In this document: in pieces, positions 33,703 to 40,771 of the stretch
Layout of the letters: every line of letters starts with the position of its first letter
Position numbering within the stretch: the stretch's first letter is position 1
IMG/VR virus record: IMGVR_UViG_3300030109_003433
Span: 1 to 56,845 of that record
Reading direction: 5' to 3' (one strand)
Origin: a virus
DNA: 56,845 nucleotides
The notes under the pieces: generated by a model
What the model saw: only the letters and a program-made list of their open reading frames with translations
What the model was told of the DNA's origin: nothing
Databases searched by the model: none
Position numbers and translations under genes: made by a program

Positions 33703-33723
33703 TTCAAACACTCCTAATATTTG

Positions 33724-33777
33724 TGGGTGGATTCCCATGAGGCCCTATTAGGGCCTTTCGGCAAGTGTCCAACTTGC
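33724..33777 (-). promoter_or_regulatory. Structured RNA leader, copy B (three hairpins)
   Basis: Minus strand: hairpin 1 GCAAGU-UGGAC-ACUUGC (33777-33761); 4 nt (CGAA, versus UGAA in copy A); hairpin 2 AGGCCCU-AAU-AGGGCCU (33756-33740); 2 nt; hairpin 3 UGGG-AAUCCA-CCCA (33737-33724). Eight nt later comes AGGAGUG and ATG 33702. All stems differ from copy A by paired changes; loops UGGAY and AAUCCA are kept. Confidence 0.7.
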
Positions 33778-33792
33778 TCTCATCAGATGGGC

Positions 33793-34047
33793 TTAAATGT
33801 TTTTGTCCTCCTCCGCTAGCCAATCGGGACAAAAATCCCAGTCAAAAGTGCCACAACCATCTCTAATTTCTTCTCGTGCATTGTTCCAATCTCTCTCACA
33901 TTTACGAGCCATACCAGATACAAATACTCGACAAAAGGAAGTGCCATCCGTTGCCCGTAATTTGTCTAGGTTGGGGAATCTCTCCGGTGCTTCTAGGAAT
34001 GCTTCCCATAGACACATTGCTGTTATTAACTCTAGTTCATTATTCAT
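33793..34047 (-). CDS. Hypothetical acidic protein (84 aa)
   Basis: ATG 34047 with AGGAGTGATAGAG upstream. MNNELELITAMCLWEAFLEA, FCRVFVSGMARKCERDWNNA, and an acidic Cys/Trp-rich end (DGCGTFDWDFCPDWLAEED). Family not recognised; one of several small genes sharing the same leader sequence. Confidence 0.55.
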   Translation of the reverse strand: MNNELELITAMCLWEAFLEAPERFPNLDKLRATDGTSFCRVFVSGMARKCERDWNNAREEIRDGCGTFDWDFCPDWLAEEDKNI

Positions 34048-34059
34048 CTCTATCACTCC

Positions 34060-34344
34060 TTATATGATTTCGTTTTTAGTTAAAGACCATTTTTCTATGA
34101 GAGGTTGTCCGTTCTCCCACTCATCAATGACTATGTAAGCAACAGTTTTTTTGATGTTTGCCATACGCCACCCACAAGCCCCATTGGTGCCAATCCATAT
34201 CCTGTGAGGATAATCTTCGACAGGTAGCCAACTATCCTCTGGATCATTTAGAGAGTAATAGAACTCGTTGCCAAATTCTTTTTCTCTAATTAGTCCAATT
34301 GGGTTTTTGAACTCTGGATGCTCTGTTAATATAACGTAATTCAT
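34060..34344 (-). CDS. Hypothetical protein (94 aa)
   Basis: ATG 34344 after AAAGGAGTGATAGAG, the same leader as the next gene. MNYVILTEHPEFKNPIGLIR, FYYSLNDPEDSWLPVEDYPH, RIWIGTNGACGWRMANIKKT. Beta-rich and Trp/Tyr-rich, possibly a small protein-binding domain. Function unknown. Confidence 0.55.
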   Translation of the reverse strand: MNYVILTEHPEFKNPIGLIREKEFGNEFYYSLNDPEDSWLPVEDYPHRIWIGTNGACGWRMANIKKTVAYIVIDEWENGQPLIEKWSLTKNEII

Positions 34345-34375
34345 CTCTATCACTCCTTTAGATTAAGTTTTTGTA

Positions 34376-34753
34376 TTATTTGCGAGTCCAATAGCTGTTG
34401 ACTGGTCTATATCGACAGTCCCACGTATCAATTACAGTCCCGCCGTCAACCGCCGTAAGGTGACCGCTGTTGCGTACAACAGCCGTTCCTTTGAAGTCCC
34501 AATTCCGCAATTTAATGTACTTGCCTTGTGCGTTTCGTGGTGGCTTGTTCTTTATCCACCCATGATCATCTAGGTATTTCATCCATACCTTGTCATGGTT
34601 CGGATACGCTCCCATCTCAAGACCAAGTGCCATCAAGTCCTCAAAGACTTCTTTATAGTTCTTACGCATCGCAATTGAAATTGAGCGAACAACGCAATCG
34701 TCCTTGAACGTTTTGCAAAGTCTACCGCCGTCAGTTTCATAAAAATCCATCAT
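34376..34753 (-). CDS. Papain-like cysteine-peptidase-fold phage protein (tentative)
   Basis: I use ATG 34753 (AGGAG 8 nt upstream), giving 125 aa. FKDDCVVRSISIAMRKNYKE supplies C20 at the start of a helix, RNSGHLTAVDGG supplies H98, and VIDTWDCR supplies D109. The order Cys-helix, His-strand, Asp fits papain-like/C39-like folds and a known phage family 'DCVVRA...Y...SGH..A..DG...D'. It may cut or bind a host protein. Catalysis is not shown. Confidence 0.55.
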   Translation of the reverse strand: MMDFYETDGGRLCKTFKDDCVVRSISIAMRKNYKEVFEDLMALGLEMGAYPNHDKVWMKYLDDHGWIKNKPPRNAQGKYIKLRNWDFKGTAVVRNSGHLTAVDGGTVIDTWDCRYRPVNSYWTRK

Positions 34754-34779
34754 TTCTATCACTCCTAAGTTATGGCCGC

Positions 34780-35817
34780 TCACGCGGCCTCCTCTATGAT
34801 TTGTGGTTGCATATCAAACAAGAATGTAACTGCTTGTGTTGATTCTCTCGCGGCATCAATCACGCCCCGCTTGTCGTTGCCTAAATGCTGTATCCAGTTA
34901 TTAATATATATTGCGTGGTCTTCTCGTGGCTCCATGCTAACTCCCAGAATGTGCGAGAGTTGCGCGGATCCCATCTCTGCAATTAACTCCTCGTAAGCAT
35001 ACAAAGGATCGCCCCATCTATTAGACTTGAGTCTATCGAGTCTGGATTTATGCCCAGTCCAGTGTGTTAGCTCATGGAGTAAAACGGCGTAGTAAGCTTC
35101 AGGACTATCAAATAGTTCCTTATCAGGCATTCCAATATAATCTTTTTGCGGGTTAAAGAAGGCACCCTTTTGACCGTGTTTGATAATCGCGTTGGTGTTC
35201 TTTATGAATTGCTCTACTCGTTCGATTTTTTCGAAAATTGTTTCTGGTTCTTTTTCTTGTACTGGGTTGAGTTCGGCGTAAGTTTTTGCATTGTCTTTGA
35301 TGACGCTAACAAATGGCTTTTTTAACTTGGTGATTTCTTTTCCGTTCTCTTTAACTGTTACAGTTTCGAATACGGCCTCTTTCACCATCTCGGCATTAAA
35401 TACAGTTAAATTAGTATTGCGGAAATAATCGGGCTTCTCTTTTTGATCTCCGGTTTTTCCGTTCTCGTCGGGATCTTTGTTATAGCATGGGAACGTACAA
35501 AATATTTTAGCGTCATGAGATTTACCTACAACCTGAAAACCCATCTCTGCCCATCCGTTGTAGGTGTTCCAATATGGGCTTTTAAATTCTTGTTCTTGGG
35601 CTACACTGTTTAGAATTAATTGATTTAGAAATGATCCGTACACTCTTCCGGTCTTCGCATTGCGTGGAACGATTGCTGTACCATCGCGCCAACTCTTAGA
35701 CCAATCCGCACCTTGAGACTGCATCATATCTATCACTTTATCTGTCACCCATTGGCAAGCCTTTTCATTTGAACTGTGCTTGCTAGCAGATTTCTTTTTA
35801 TAAGTTTTCTTAGCCAT
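34780..35817 (-). CDS. ardC: ArdC-like antirestriction protein with zincin domain
   Basis: 345 aa. The N-terminal part (about 15-140) matches the ArdC ssDNA-binding domain (WRDGTAIVPRNAKTGRVYGS, then NQLIL, WNTYNGWAEMG and FRNTNLTVFNAEM). The C-terminal part has the metallopeptidase motif H248-E-L-T-H252-W-T-G-H256 and a downstream YAYEELIAEMGSA supplying the third ligand. ArdC-type proteins protect incoming DNA from restriction. First gene of the leftward operon, as expected for an early protein. A GGCCGC/GCGGCC hairpin overlaps its stop (34774-34789). Confidence 0.85.
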   Translation of the reverse strand: MAKKTYKKKSASKHSSNEKACQWVTDKVIDMMQSQGADWSKSWRDGTAIVPRNAKTGRVYGSFLNQLILNSVAQEQEFKSPYWNTYNGWAEMGFQVVGKSHDAKIFCTFPCYNKDPDENGKTGDQKEKPDYFRNTNLTVFNAEMVKEAVFETVTVKENGKEITKLKKPFVSVIKDNAKTYAELNPVQEKEPETIFEKIERVEQFIKNTNAIIKHGQKGAFFNPQKDYIGMPDKELFDSPEAYYAVLLHELTHWTGHKSRLDRLKSNRWGDPLYAYEELIAEMGSAQLSHILGVSMEPREDHAIYINNWIQHLGNDKRGVIDAARESTQAVTFLFDMQPQIIEEAA

Positions 35818-35880
35818 GTTTACTCACTCCGTTGTTAGTTGATGTTACACGTTGTTATGCGTTGAGACAATGAAAACATT

Positions 35881-35908
35881 ATTATAAATACTGTGTCAAT
35901 AGGTGCAA
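35881..35908 (-). promoter_or_regulatory. Leftward promoter of the ArdC operon
   Basis: Minus strand: TTGCAC (35908-35903), 16-bp spacer, perfect TATAAT (35886-35881). An overlapping TTGACA lies inside the spacer but at the wrong distance. About 60 bp upstream of the ArdC ATG. The perfect -10 suggests early, host sigma70-driven expression. Confidence 0.65.
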
Positions 35909-35997
35909 ACAAGAAAAAACAATAAAATGTGTAAAATTACCAAAATAGCGTTATTGGTGTATTGATATATGAGAAAGTGCGCTTTAGGTTTTCTAGT

Positions 35998-36462
35998 ATG
36001 GATAAAAAGAAACTGACACCAAAACAAGCGGCATTTGCTAGGGAAGTGGCGCGAGGTGAATCTTTAAGTAATGCCTATAGAAGTACTCACAATGTAAAAG
36101 AGTCAACAACTGCTAAAAGCATTAATACACTTGCTTCTAGACTGGCGAGCAAAGTTGAGATTAGGTTGAGAGTCGAAGAGCTACAAGCCAAAAGAGAACG
36201 TGCGGTGATCAATTCTGCTGTATCTGATAGAGATCAGGTTTTAAAACATTTGCGCTTATGGATCACTGGTGAGCAGGACGCAACAGCCGCACAATTAAGA
36301 TCAGCCGATTTACTAGGTAGAACTGTCACCGGATTATTTAGCGATAAAGTTGAGATTGTTTCAGAAACAAGAGATTCACAAGAGATTGCCGATGACATAC
36401 GCAAACGTCTGCAAATATTAACTGGCTCAAATGATAGTGACGACAAAAAAGAACTCCACTAA
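35998..36462 (+). CDS. terS: Terminase small subunit
   Basis: 154 aa from ATG 35998 (a longer frame to 35962 has a poor context). KLTPKQAAFAREVARGESLS and NAYRSTHN form the helix-turn-helix start of Terminase_2-type small subunits; long helices follow (VEIRLRVEELQAKRERAVIN), then a C-terminal 'DLLGRTVTGLFSDKVEI' segment. It recognises the packaging site and regulates TerL. It is separated from TerL by a 518-bp non-coding region, which is unusual. Confidence 0.8.
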   Translation: MDKKKLTPKQAAFAREVARGESLSNAYRSTHNVKESTTAKSINTLASRLASKVEIRLRVEELQAKRERAVINSAVSDRDQVLKHLRLWITGEQDATAAQLRSADLLGRTVTGLFSDKVEIVSETRDSQEIADDIRKRLQILTGSNDSDDKKELH

Positions 36463-36980
36463 TTGACGCAGTAAAAAGATCACGCGAAAAACTTTTTTTT
36501 CTGCATATGCCAGGATCAATTACCAGGATACCCGTACCCCCCTAGACAAGCAGACGTACCTCGAAATATATATATAGTAATTCACTCAAACAATTTGCAA
36601 AATCTCATATTTTCTGATGACACTCATTTGCACTGATTACCCTTTTTTTACAAGAAAACGCCCAGGAGTCCCAGCCCCAAAAAAATTTTCTGCAAAAAAT
36701 TAAAGATAGGTGCCACCCCAGCCAGCGAAAACATAATATTTTTTGTAAAAAAGGTGTTGATATTTGTCAATACCCTCTATATGCTAAACTCCTGCGGTAA
36801 GTTCTTACAGGTAATTACCTGATCAGTTAATTACATAAGTCTGGAATTTACTGACTGTGTAATTACTTAAATTTTTTTTTGATAAAAAATTTTAAATTTC
36901 CTGGGTTTCTATTATTTGCAATAACAGTGTTAGGATCAAATCAGTTAATTACCTGATCTGATCTGATCAGGAATAGAACT
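36463..36980 (+). other. AT-rich intergenic region with palindromes and TAATTAC repeats
   Basis: No convincing gene. It holds two CCAGGAT direct repeats (about 36510-36531), homopolymer A/T tracts, a promoter at 36757-36785, a 14-bp perfect palindrome CAGGTAATTACCTG (36808-36821), repeated TCAGTTAATTAC (about 36823-36834 and 36941-36952), another TAATTAC near 36860, an A/T-only stretch (about 36867-36898) and CTGAT repeats ending in CTGATCAG just before TerL. Candidate packaging site, origin or operator; the sequence does not decide. Confidence 0.6.
36757..36785 (+). promoter_or_regulatory. Promoter upstream of TerL / late block
   Basis: TTGATA (36757-36762), 17-bp spacer, TATGCT (36780-36785); predicted start about 36792. 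The 14-bp palindrome at 36808 lies just downstream of the start, a typical operator position. About 190 nt of leader precede the TerL ATG. Confidence 0.6.
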
Positions 36981-38483
36981 ATGTCTATAGTACCTGAAGA
37001 AGTTTCAGAGAATATTGATCTTTTGCCAGCAGAAGAGCAACGCCAGGTTTTAAAATTACTTGAAGCATATGAAGGTGCTTTAAAAAGGGAAGAGGCTCAA
37101 TCTTCTTATCTTGGCTTTGTCAAACACATGTGGCCTGCATTCATTCAGGGACGGCACCACAAAGTCATGGCTGAGGCTTTTGAAAGAATTTCCAGGGGTG
37201 AATTGAAGCGGCTTATTATTAATATGCCTCCCAGACACACCAAGTCTGAGTTTGCTTCTTATTTGTTACCTGCATGGTTTCTGGGTCAGTACCCAGATAA
37301 AAAGATTATACAGACGGCACACACCGCTGAGTTGTCAGTTGGGTTCGGCAGGAAAGTTCGGAACCTGGTTGATAGTGAAGATTTCAAAAATGTTTTCCCA
37401 AAGCTGGCTCTGAGGGCTGATTCCAAAGCCGCTGGCAGATGGAGTACCAACGCAGGAGGAGAATACTTCGCTATTGGCGTTGGGGGTGCAGTGACGGGTA
37501 AAGGCGCGGATCTCCTGATAATTGACGATCCCCATAGTGAGCAGGAAGGACAAAGCGCAGATCCGTCAGTGTTCGATAGAACCTATGACTGGTACACATC
37601 CGGCCCTCGCCAGCGACTCCAGCCAGGAGGAGCCATCGTTATTGTGATGACCCGCTGGCACATGAGAGATTTAACAGGAAAAATTATAAAGGCTTCCGCT
37701 CAGAGACAAGGTTCTGATGAGTGGGAAGTGATAGAGTTTCCGGCAATCATGCCATCAGGTAACGCCCTGTGGCCTGAGTTCTGGAGTATCGAGGAGTTGA
37801 ACTCCTTGCAAAGTGAACTACCCGCTCCTAAATGGAACGCACAGTACCAGCAAAACCCAACCGCCGAAGAAGGCGCACTAGTAAAACGCGAATGGTGGAA
37901 GCGATGGGAACAAGATCGTCCTCCCCAATGCGAGTTTGTAATACAATCATGGGACACGGCATTCCTCAAAACCCAACGGGCAGATTACTCTGCTTGCACA
38001 ACATGGGGTGTATTTTACACTCCGAATGACGAGGGTGTGACGGTACCCAACATTATCCTTCTCGATGCCTATAAAGCCAGGATGGAGTTCCCTGAACTCA
38101 AGAAGACGGCTTTTGAGATGTGGCAGGAGATGCAACCAGATGCTTTCATTGTTGAAGGCAAGGCGGCAGGTATGCCGTTGATATTTGAGTTACGGGCAAT
38201 GGGGATTCCGGTATCGGAATATACCCCGTCCCGTGGCAACGATAAAATAGCAAGGGTTAATGCCGTTGCTGATTTATTCGCATCCGGTACCGTATGGTGT
38301 CCAGAAACTCGATTTGCTGAGGAGGTGATAGAAGAGTTTGCTTCTTTCCCAGCAGGTGAGCATGATGACCTGGTAGACTCATCTACCCAGGCTCTTCTAA
38401 GGTTTAGACAGGGAGGATTCCTGAAACTACATACTGATGAAGAGGACGAGCCTATCTATAGAAAGTCGGTGAGCTATTATTGA
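36981..38483 (+). CDS. terL: Terminase large subunit
   Basis: 500 aa. ATPase: Walker A-like PPRHTKSE (83-90), Walker B LLIIDDP (178-184) and motif VMTRWHMRD (222-230). RNase H-like nuclease: D325 (QSWDTAF), E392 (VEGKAAG) and D462/D463/D466 (GEHDDLVDS). These are the elements of a phage packaging motor. It starts the main late block. Confidence 0.95.
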   Translation: MSIVPEEVSENIDLLPAEEQRQVLKLLEAYEGALKREEAQSSYLGFVKHMWPAFIQGRHHKVMAEAFERISRGELKRLIINMPPRHTKSEFASYLLPAWFLGQYPDKKIIQTAHTAELSVGFGRKVRNLVDSEDFKNVFPKLALRADSKAAGRWSTNAGGEYFAIGVGGAVTGKGADLLIIDDPHSEQEGQSADPSVFDRTYDWYTSGPRQRLQPGGAIVIVMTRWHMRDLTGKIIKASAQRQGSDEWEVIEFPAIMPSGNALWPEFWSIEELNSLQSELPAPKWNAQYQQNPTAEEGALVKREWWKRWEQDRPPQCEFVIQSWDTAFLKTQRADYSACTTWGVFYTPNDEGVTVPNIILLDAYKARMEFPELKKTAFEMWQEMQPDAFIVEGKAAGMPLIFELRAMGIPVSEYTPSRGNDKIARVNAVADLFASGTVWCPETRFAEEVIEEFASFPAGEHDDLVDSSTQALLRFRQGGFLKLHTDEEDEPIYRKSVSYY

Positions 38484-39211
38484 TGGACTATTCTTTAGTT
38501 AATACATGGTTTATTGAAAATGCTTTACGCCCTGTATTTAGAAGGAAGTGTCTTTTAGGAAAGAAAACATTTTATCCAAAGAAATGGTTTAGACCAACCA
38601 AAGAGCTTGAGGATTCCTATAATGAAATCCTTGAAGAGCTGAACAAGATGATGAAGCGGGTTGATGATTTCCCTGTTTTTCAACATATCAGCCCTGACCA
38701 GCTTTATATATCAGATGATGATAAATGGAAAATGTTTTTTCTCAAGGCAGGCAATATAAAGTTTAAAAAGAATTGTGAACAGTTCCCTGTCACGATGAGC
38801 ATATTAGATAAATACCCTGAAATCGTTTCGGCGTATTTCTCAGTGCTAGGGGCAAACAAAGCATTGATGCCGCACTGTGGGCCTTGGTCTGGTGTTCTCA
38901 GGATGCACATGGGAATGCACATTCCTCAAGAAGGCAAGGGATGTCTTCTGGTATGTAACAAGGAAGAGTATTACTGGAGTGAAGGCAAGGTGGTGGTATT
39001 TGATGATACCTATGAACACTTTGCAGTTAACTATACAGAAAAGAATCGAGTGATATTATTCTTGGACATTATGCGTCCATTGCCTTGGTTCTGGGACAGA
39101 TTGAACAGATTTATTGTTTGGTGTGCTAGGTTTCTTCCTTACTTTAGGATTCCTCTGAAACGCCACAAGGAGTGGGAAAAGGTGTTCTACGATGGCGGTG
39201 ATGGACGTTAA
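38483..39211 (+). CDS. Aspartyl/asparaginyl beta-hydroxylase-like 2OG oxygenase
   Basis: 242 aa from ATG 38483 (overlaps the TerL TGA). MPHCGPWSGVLRMHMGMHIP gives H131-x-G133 and R140; VVFDDTYEHFAVNYTEKNRV gives H179 and R189. This is the AspH family pattern: a two-His iron site without the usual Asp, and an Arg for 2-oxoglutarate. AspH enzymes hydroxylate Asp/Asn in target proteins. A hydrophobic C-terminal stretch (about 201-222) may attach it to the membrane. Target unknown; location among packaging genes hints at a virion substrate. Confidence 0.8.
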   Translation: MDYSLVNTWFIENALRPVFRRKCLLGKKTFYPKKWFRPTKELEDSYNEILEELNKMMKRVDDFPVFQHISPDQLYISDDDKWKMFFLKAGNIKFKKNCEQFPVTMSILDKYPEIVSAYFSVLGANKALMPHCGPWSGVLRMHMGMHIPQEGKGCLLVCNKEEYYWSEGKVVVFDDTYEHFAVNYTEKNRVILFLDIMRPLPWFWDRLNRFIVWCARFLPYFRIPLKRHKEWEKVFYDGGDGR

Positions 39212-39383
39212 AGACGTAGCGGCAGAACTGAGCGCACACGAAAGAGAATGTGCTTTACGGTATGAGCATATTCAGGAAAGGCTTGAGGCTGGTGAAAAAA
39301 GATTCGCCAGGCTGGAAGCCATGATATGGGGTCTATACGTTATATTAATTGGTTCCTCCATAATACCGCAACTTATTAACTAA
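39192..39383 (+). CDS. Coiled coil + single-TM protein (XhlA-like)
   Basis: 63 aa. VKDVAAELSAHERECALRYE and HIQERLEAGEKRFARLEAMI form a coiled coil, and the end (WGLYVILIGSSIIPQLI) is one membrane helix. This layout resembles haemolysin XhlA-type phage proteins linked to lysis. Starts 20 nt inside the oxygenase gene. Role uncertain. Confidence 0.6.
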   Translation: MAVMDVKDVAAELSAHERECALRYEHIQERLEAGEKRFARLEAMIWGLYVILIGSSIIPQLIN

Positions 39384-39392
39384 GGAGGCTTC

Positions 39393-40085
39393 ATGCCTTT
39401 TTTGCAGAGCAACATCCCGCACTTCAAGTGCTGGGTGCGTAGGGAATATACCCACAATCATAACAAGTATCATGGAGAGTTTATCCATGCAATGGCAATA
39501 GCCGTTACTACAATACCCTGTCGATGTCTGAGCTTTCAGGTAATCTTTACTGGAGCAGAGACTTACGACAACGATGAACCCAATGTTCATGGCGGGGCTA
39601 TGTGGGCAAGAATGCCAATTACAGCACTGGTAGGTGATACCCCTTTTGAGGAGTGGCCCGAACCAATGCCTGTATGGGCGGCACAACCCTGGGACTGTTC
39701 ATCTAGGACACATGCAGTATATGTTCTCGATAGATGCACACCATGTCCCTGGTTGGCAAAGATTGATGGCGAGTTTTATCCCGCCAAGTATTATTTTACC
39801 GTGGATTACACCGATTCCGAGATTGGTGATGATCCTGCACAACACAAACAATCCCATGTTCTGGAACTGCTTGATGCAGGCGAATGGACAGGGAACATTA
39901 TTGCGTTACCGAATAATCGTGTCAGGGTGACTCATCCAGCTTGGTTTGAGTCTGGAGATGGCGCACCTGACTTTAGACCGTCCCAGCATGTCCATTATAG
40001 TAAGTCTGATCTGGATTACACGCTGGATGTGAACAGAGTATTTGATAATTTATATTCAGGGGTTAAAGATGAAAAAGAAATCTAA
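39393..40085 (+). CDS. Conserved marine-phage protein of unknown function
   Basis: 230 aa, AAGGAGG ribosome site. MPFLQSNIPHFKCWVRREYT opens a sequence I recognise from many marine phage contigs, followed by GEFIHAMAIAVTTIPCR, LSFQVIFTG, MWARMPITAL and CTPCPWLAKIDGEF. Cys- and His-rich for a phage structural protein. Always near terminase/portal genes in my recollection, so a head or packaging role is likely. Confidence 0.65.
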   Translation: MPFLQSNIPHFKCWVRREYTHNHNKYHGEFIHAMAIAVTTIPCRCLSFQVIFTGAETYDNDEPNVHGGAMWARMPITALVGDTPFEEWPEPMPVWAAQPWDCSSRTHAVYVLDRCTPCPWLAKIDGEFYPAKYYFTVDYTDSEIGDDPAQHKQSHVLELLDAGEWTGNIIALPNNRVRVTHPAWFESGDGAPDFRPSQHVHYSKSDLDYTLDVNRVFDNLYSGVKDEKEI

Positions 40086-40416
40086 AGGCTATGCCAGAGG
40101 CGGAAAGACAATGAAGCCAAAAGGTATGAATGCTGGCGGTAAAATGCCTATGGTTGAGAAAGACGGCAAGATGGTTCCAGCGTTTGCCGCTGATGGCAAA
40201 GGCAAGATGATGGGTGGCGGAATGGTGATGATGTCTCCAGAAGAGAAACGCATGATGCGTATGGGGGGAATGCCAAGGATGTCCACCAAAATGATGGCAG
40301 GCGGTGGCTTAACAGGTGCCTTAAAAGCTGATATGAAGAAGGCGAATAAGGGCGGCATGATGAAGTCTAAGATGGGTACAAAGGGCGGAGTCAAAGGCGG
40401 AAGAGGAAAAGGTTGA
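40069..40416 (+). CDS. Met/Gly/Lys-rich low-complexity protein
   Basis: 115 aa from ATG 40069 (17-nt overlap with the previous gene). About 22 of 115 residues are Met, with GGK and KMMGGGM-type units throughout, e.g. GGKTMKPKGMNAGGKM and MMSPEEKRMMRMGG. Basic and probably disordered. Such 'GGKM' proteins occur in marine phages near the portal. Possible DNA- or shell-associated role; metal binding by Met clusters is conceivable but untested. Confidence 0.65.
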   Translation: MKKKSKGYARGGKTMKPKGMNAGGKMPMVEKDGKMVPAFAADGKGKMMGGGMVMMSPEEKRMMRMGGMPRMSTKMMAGGGLTGALKADMKKANKGGMMKSKMGTKGGVKGGRGKG

Positions 40417-40419
40417 GAT

Positions 40420-40584
40420 ATGAAAAAAGTTAAACAAGAGAAGGTATCGGCAGGCACTCCCTACACTCCAGAGAAAAGTGAAACGTTAGGAAACTTTGTA
40501 TCCTCTGGTGCGCCAATTATTAAACCTACAGTTGCAAGAGGTTCAGGTGCCGCAAGACCCCAAATGTTTAGAAAAAACGGCTAA
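40420..40584 (+). CDS. Small basic protein (54 aa)
   Basis: ATG 40420, one base after the preceding stop. MKKVKQEKVSAGTPYTPEKS, then ETLGNFVSSGAPIIKPTVAR and a C-terminal RPQMFRKNG. No hydrophobic core; could be a scaffold- or portal-associated peptide. Plausible by spacing and composition. Confidence 0.55.
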   Translation: MKKVKQEKVSAGTPYTPEKSETLGNFVSSGAPIIKPTVARGSGAARPQMFRKNG

Positions 40585-40771
40585 GGCAAAAAACATTAAA
40601 GCTCTTATAAAGCGTGGTGCGGCTGTGTTAAAAAAAGCCATGACAATCAGAGACAACGCTGTGGTTTATATTTCTCCAGAAGATGGAAAAAAGAAAATGC
40701 GTAAACGCAAAATTTCTTTAGAAGCCGCATTTCAGAAAGAAAAAAAATCCACAGGTAAAAGGAAAAGATAA
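40496..40771 (+). CDS. Small basic protein, start uncertain
   Basis: The open frame starts at 40496, but its first ~30 codons overlap the previous gene and look non-coding. The convincing part starts near 40590: KNIKALIKRGAAVLKKAMTI, then NAVVYISPEDGKKKMRKRKI and a Lys-rich end. No clear ATG/GTG with a ribosome site precedes it, so initiation may be atypical or coupled. It overlaps the portal start by one base. Confidence 0.5.
   Translation: MYPLVRQLLNLQLQEVQVPQDPKCLEKTAKAKNIKALIKRGAAVLKKAMTIRDNAVVYISPEDGKKKMRKRKISLEAAFQKEKKSTGKRKR

Noticed and set aside
34774-34789. GGCCGC-TCAC-GCGGCC hairpin as a third copy of the structured leader
   Set aside because: It lacks the UGGAY and AAUCCA loops and the flanking hairpins 1 and 3; it only overlaps the ArdC stop codon.
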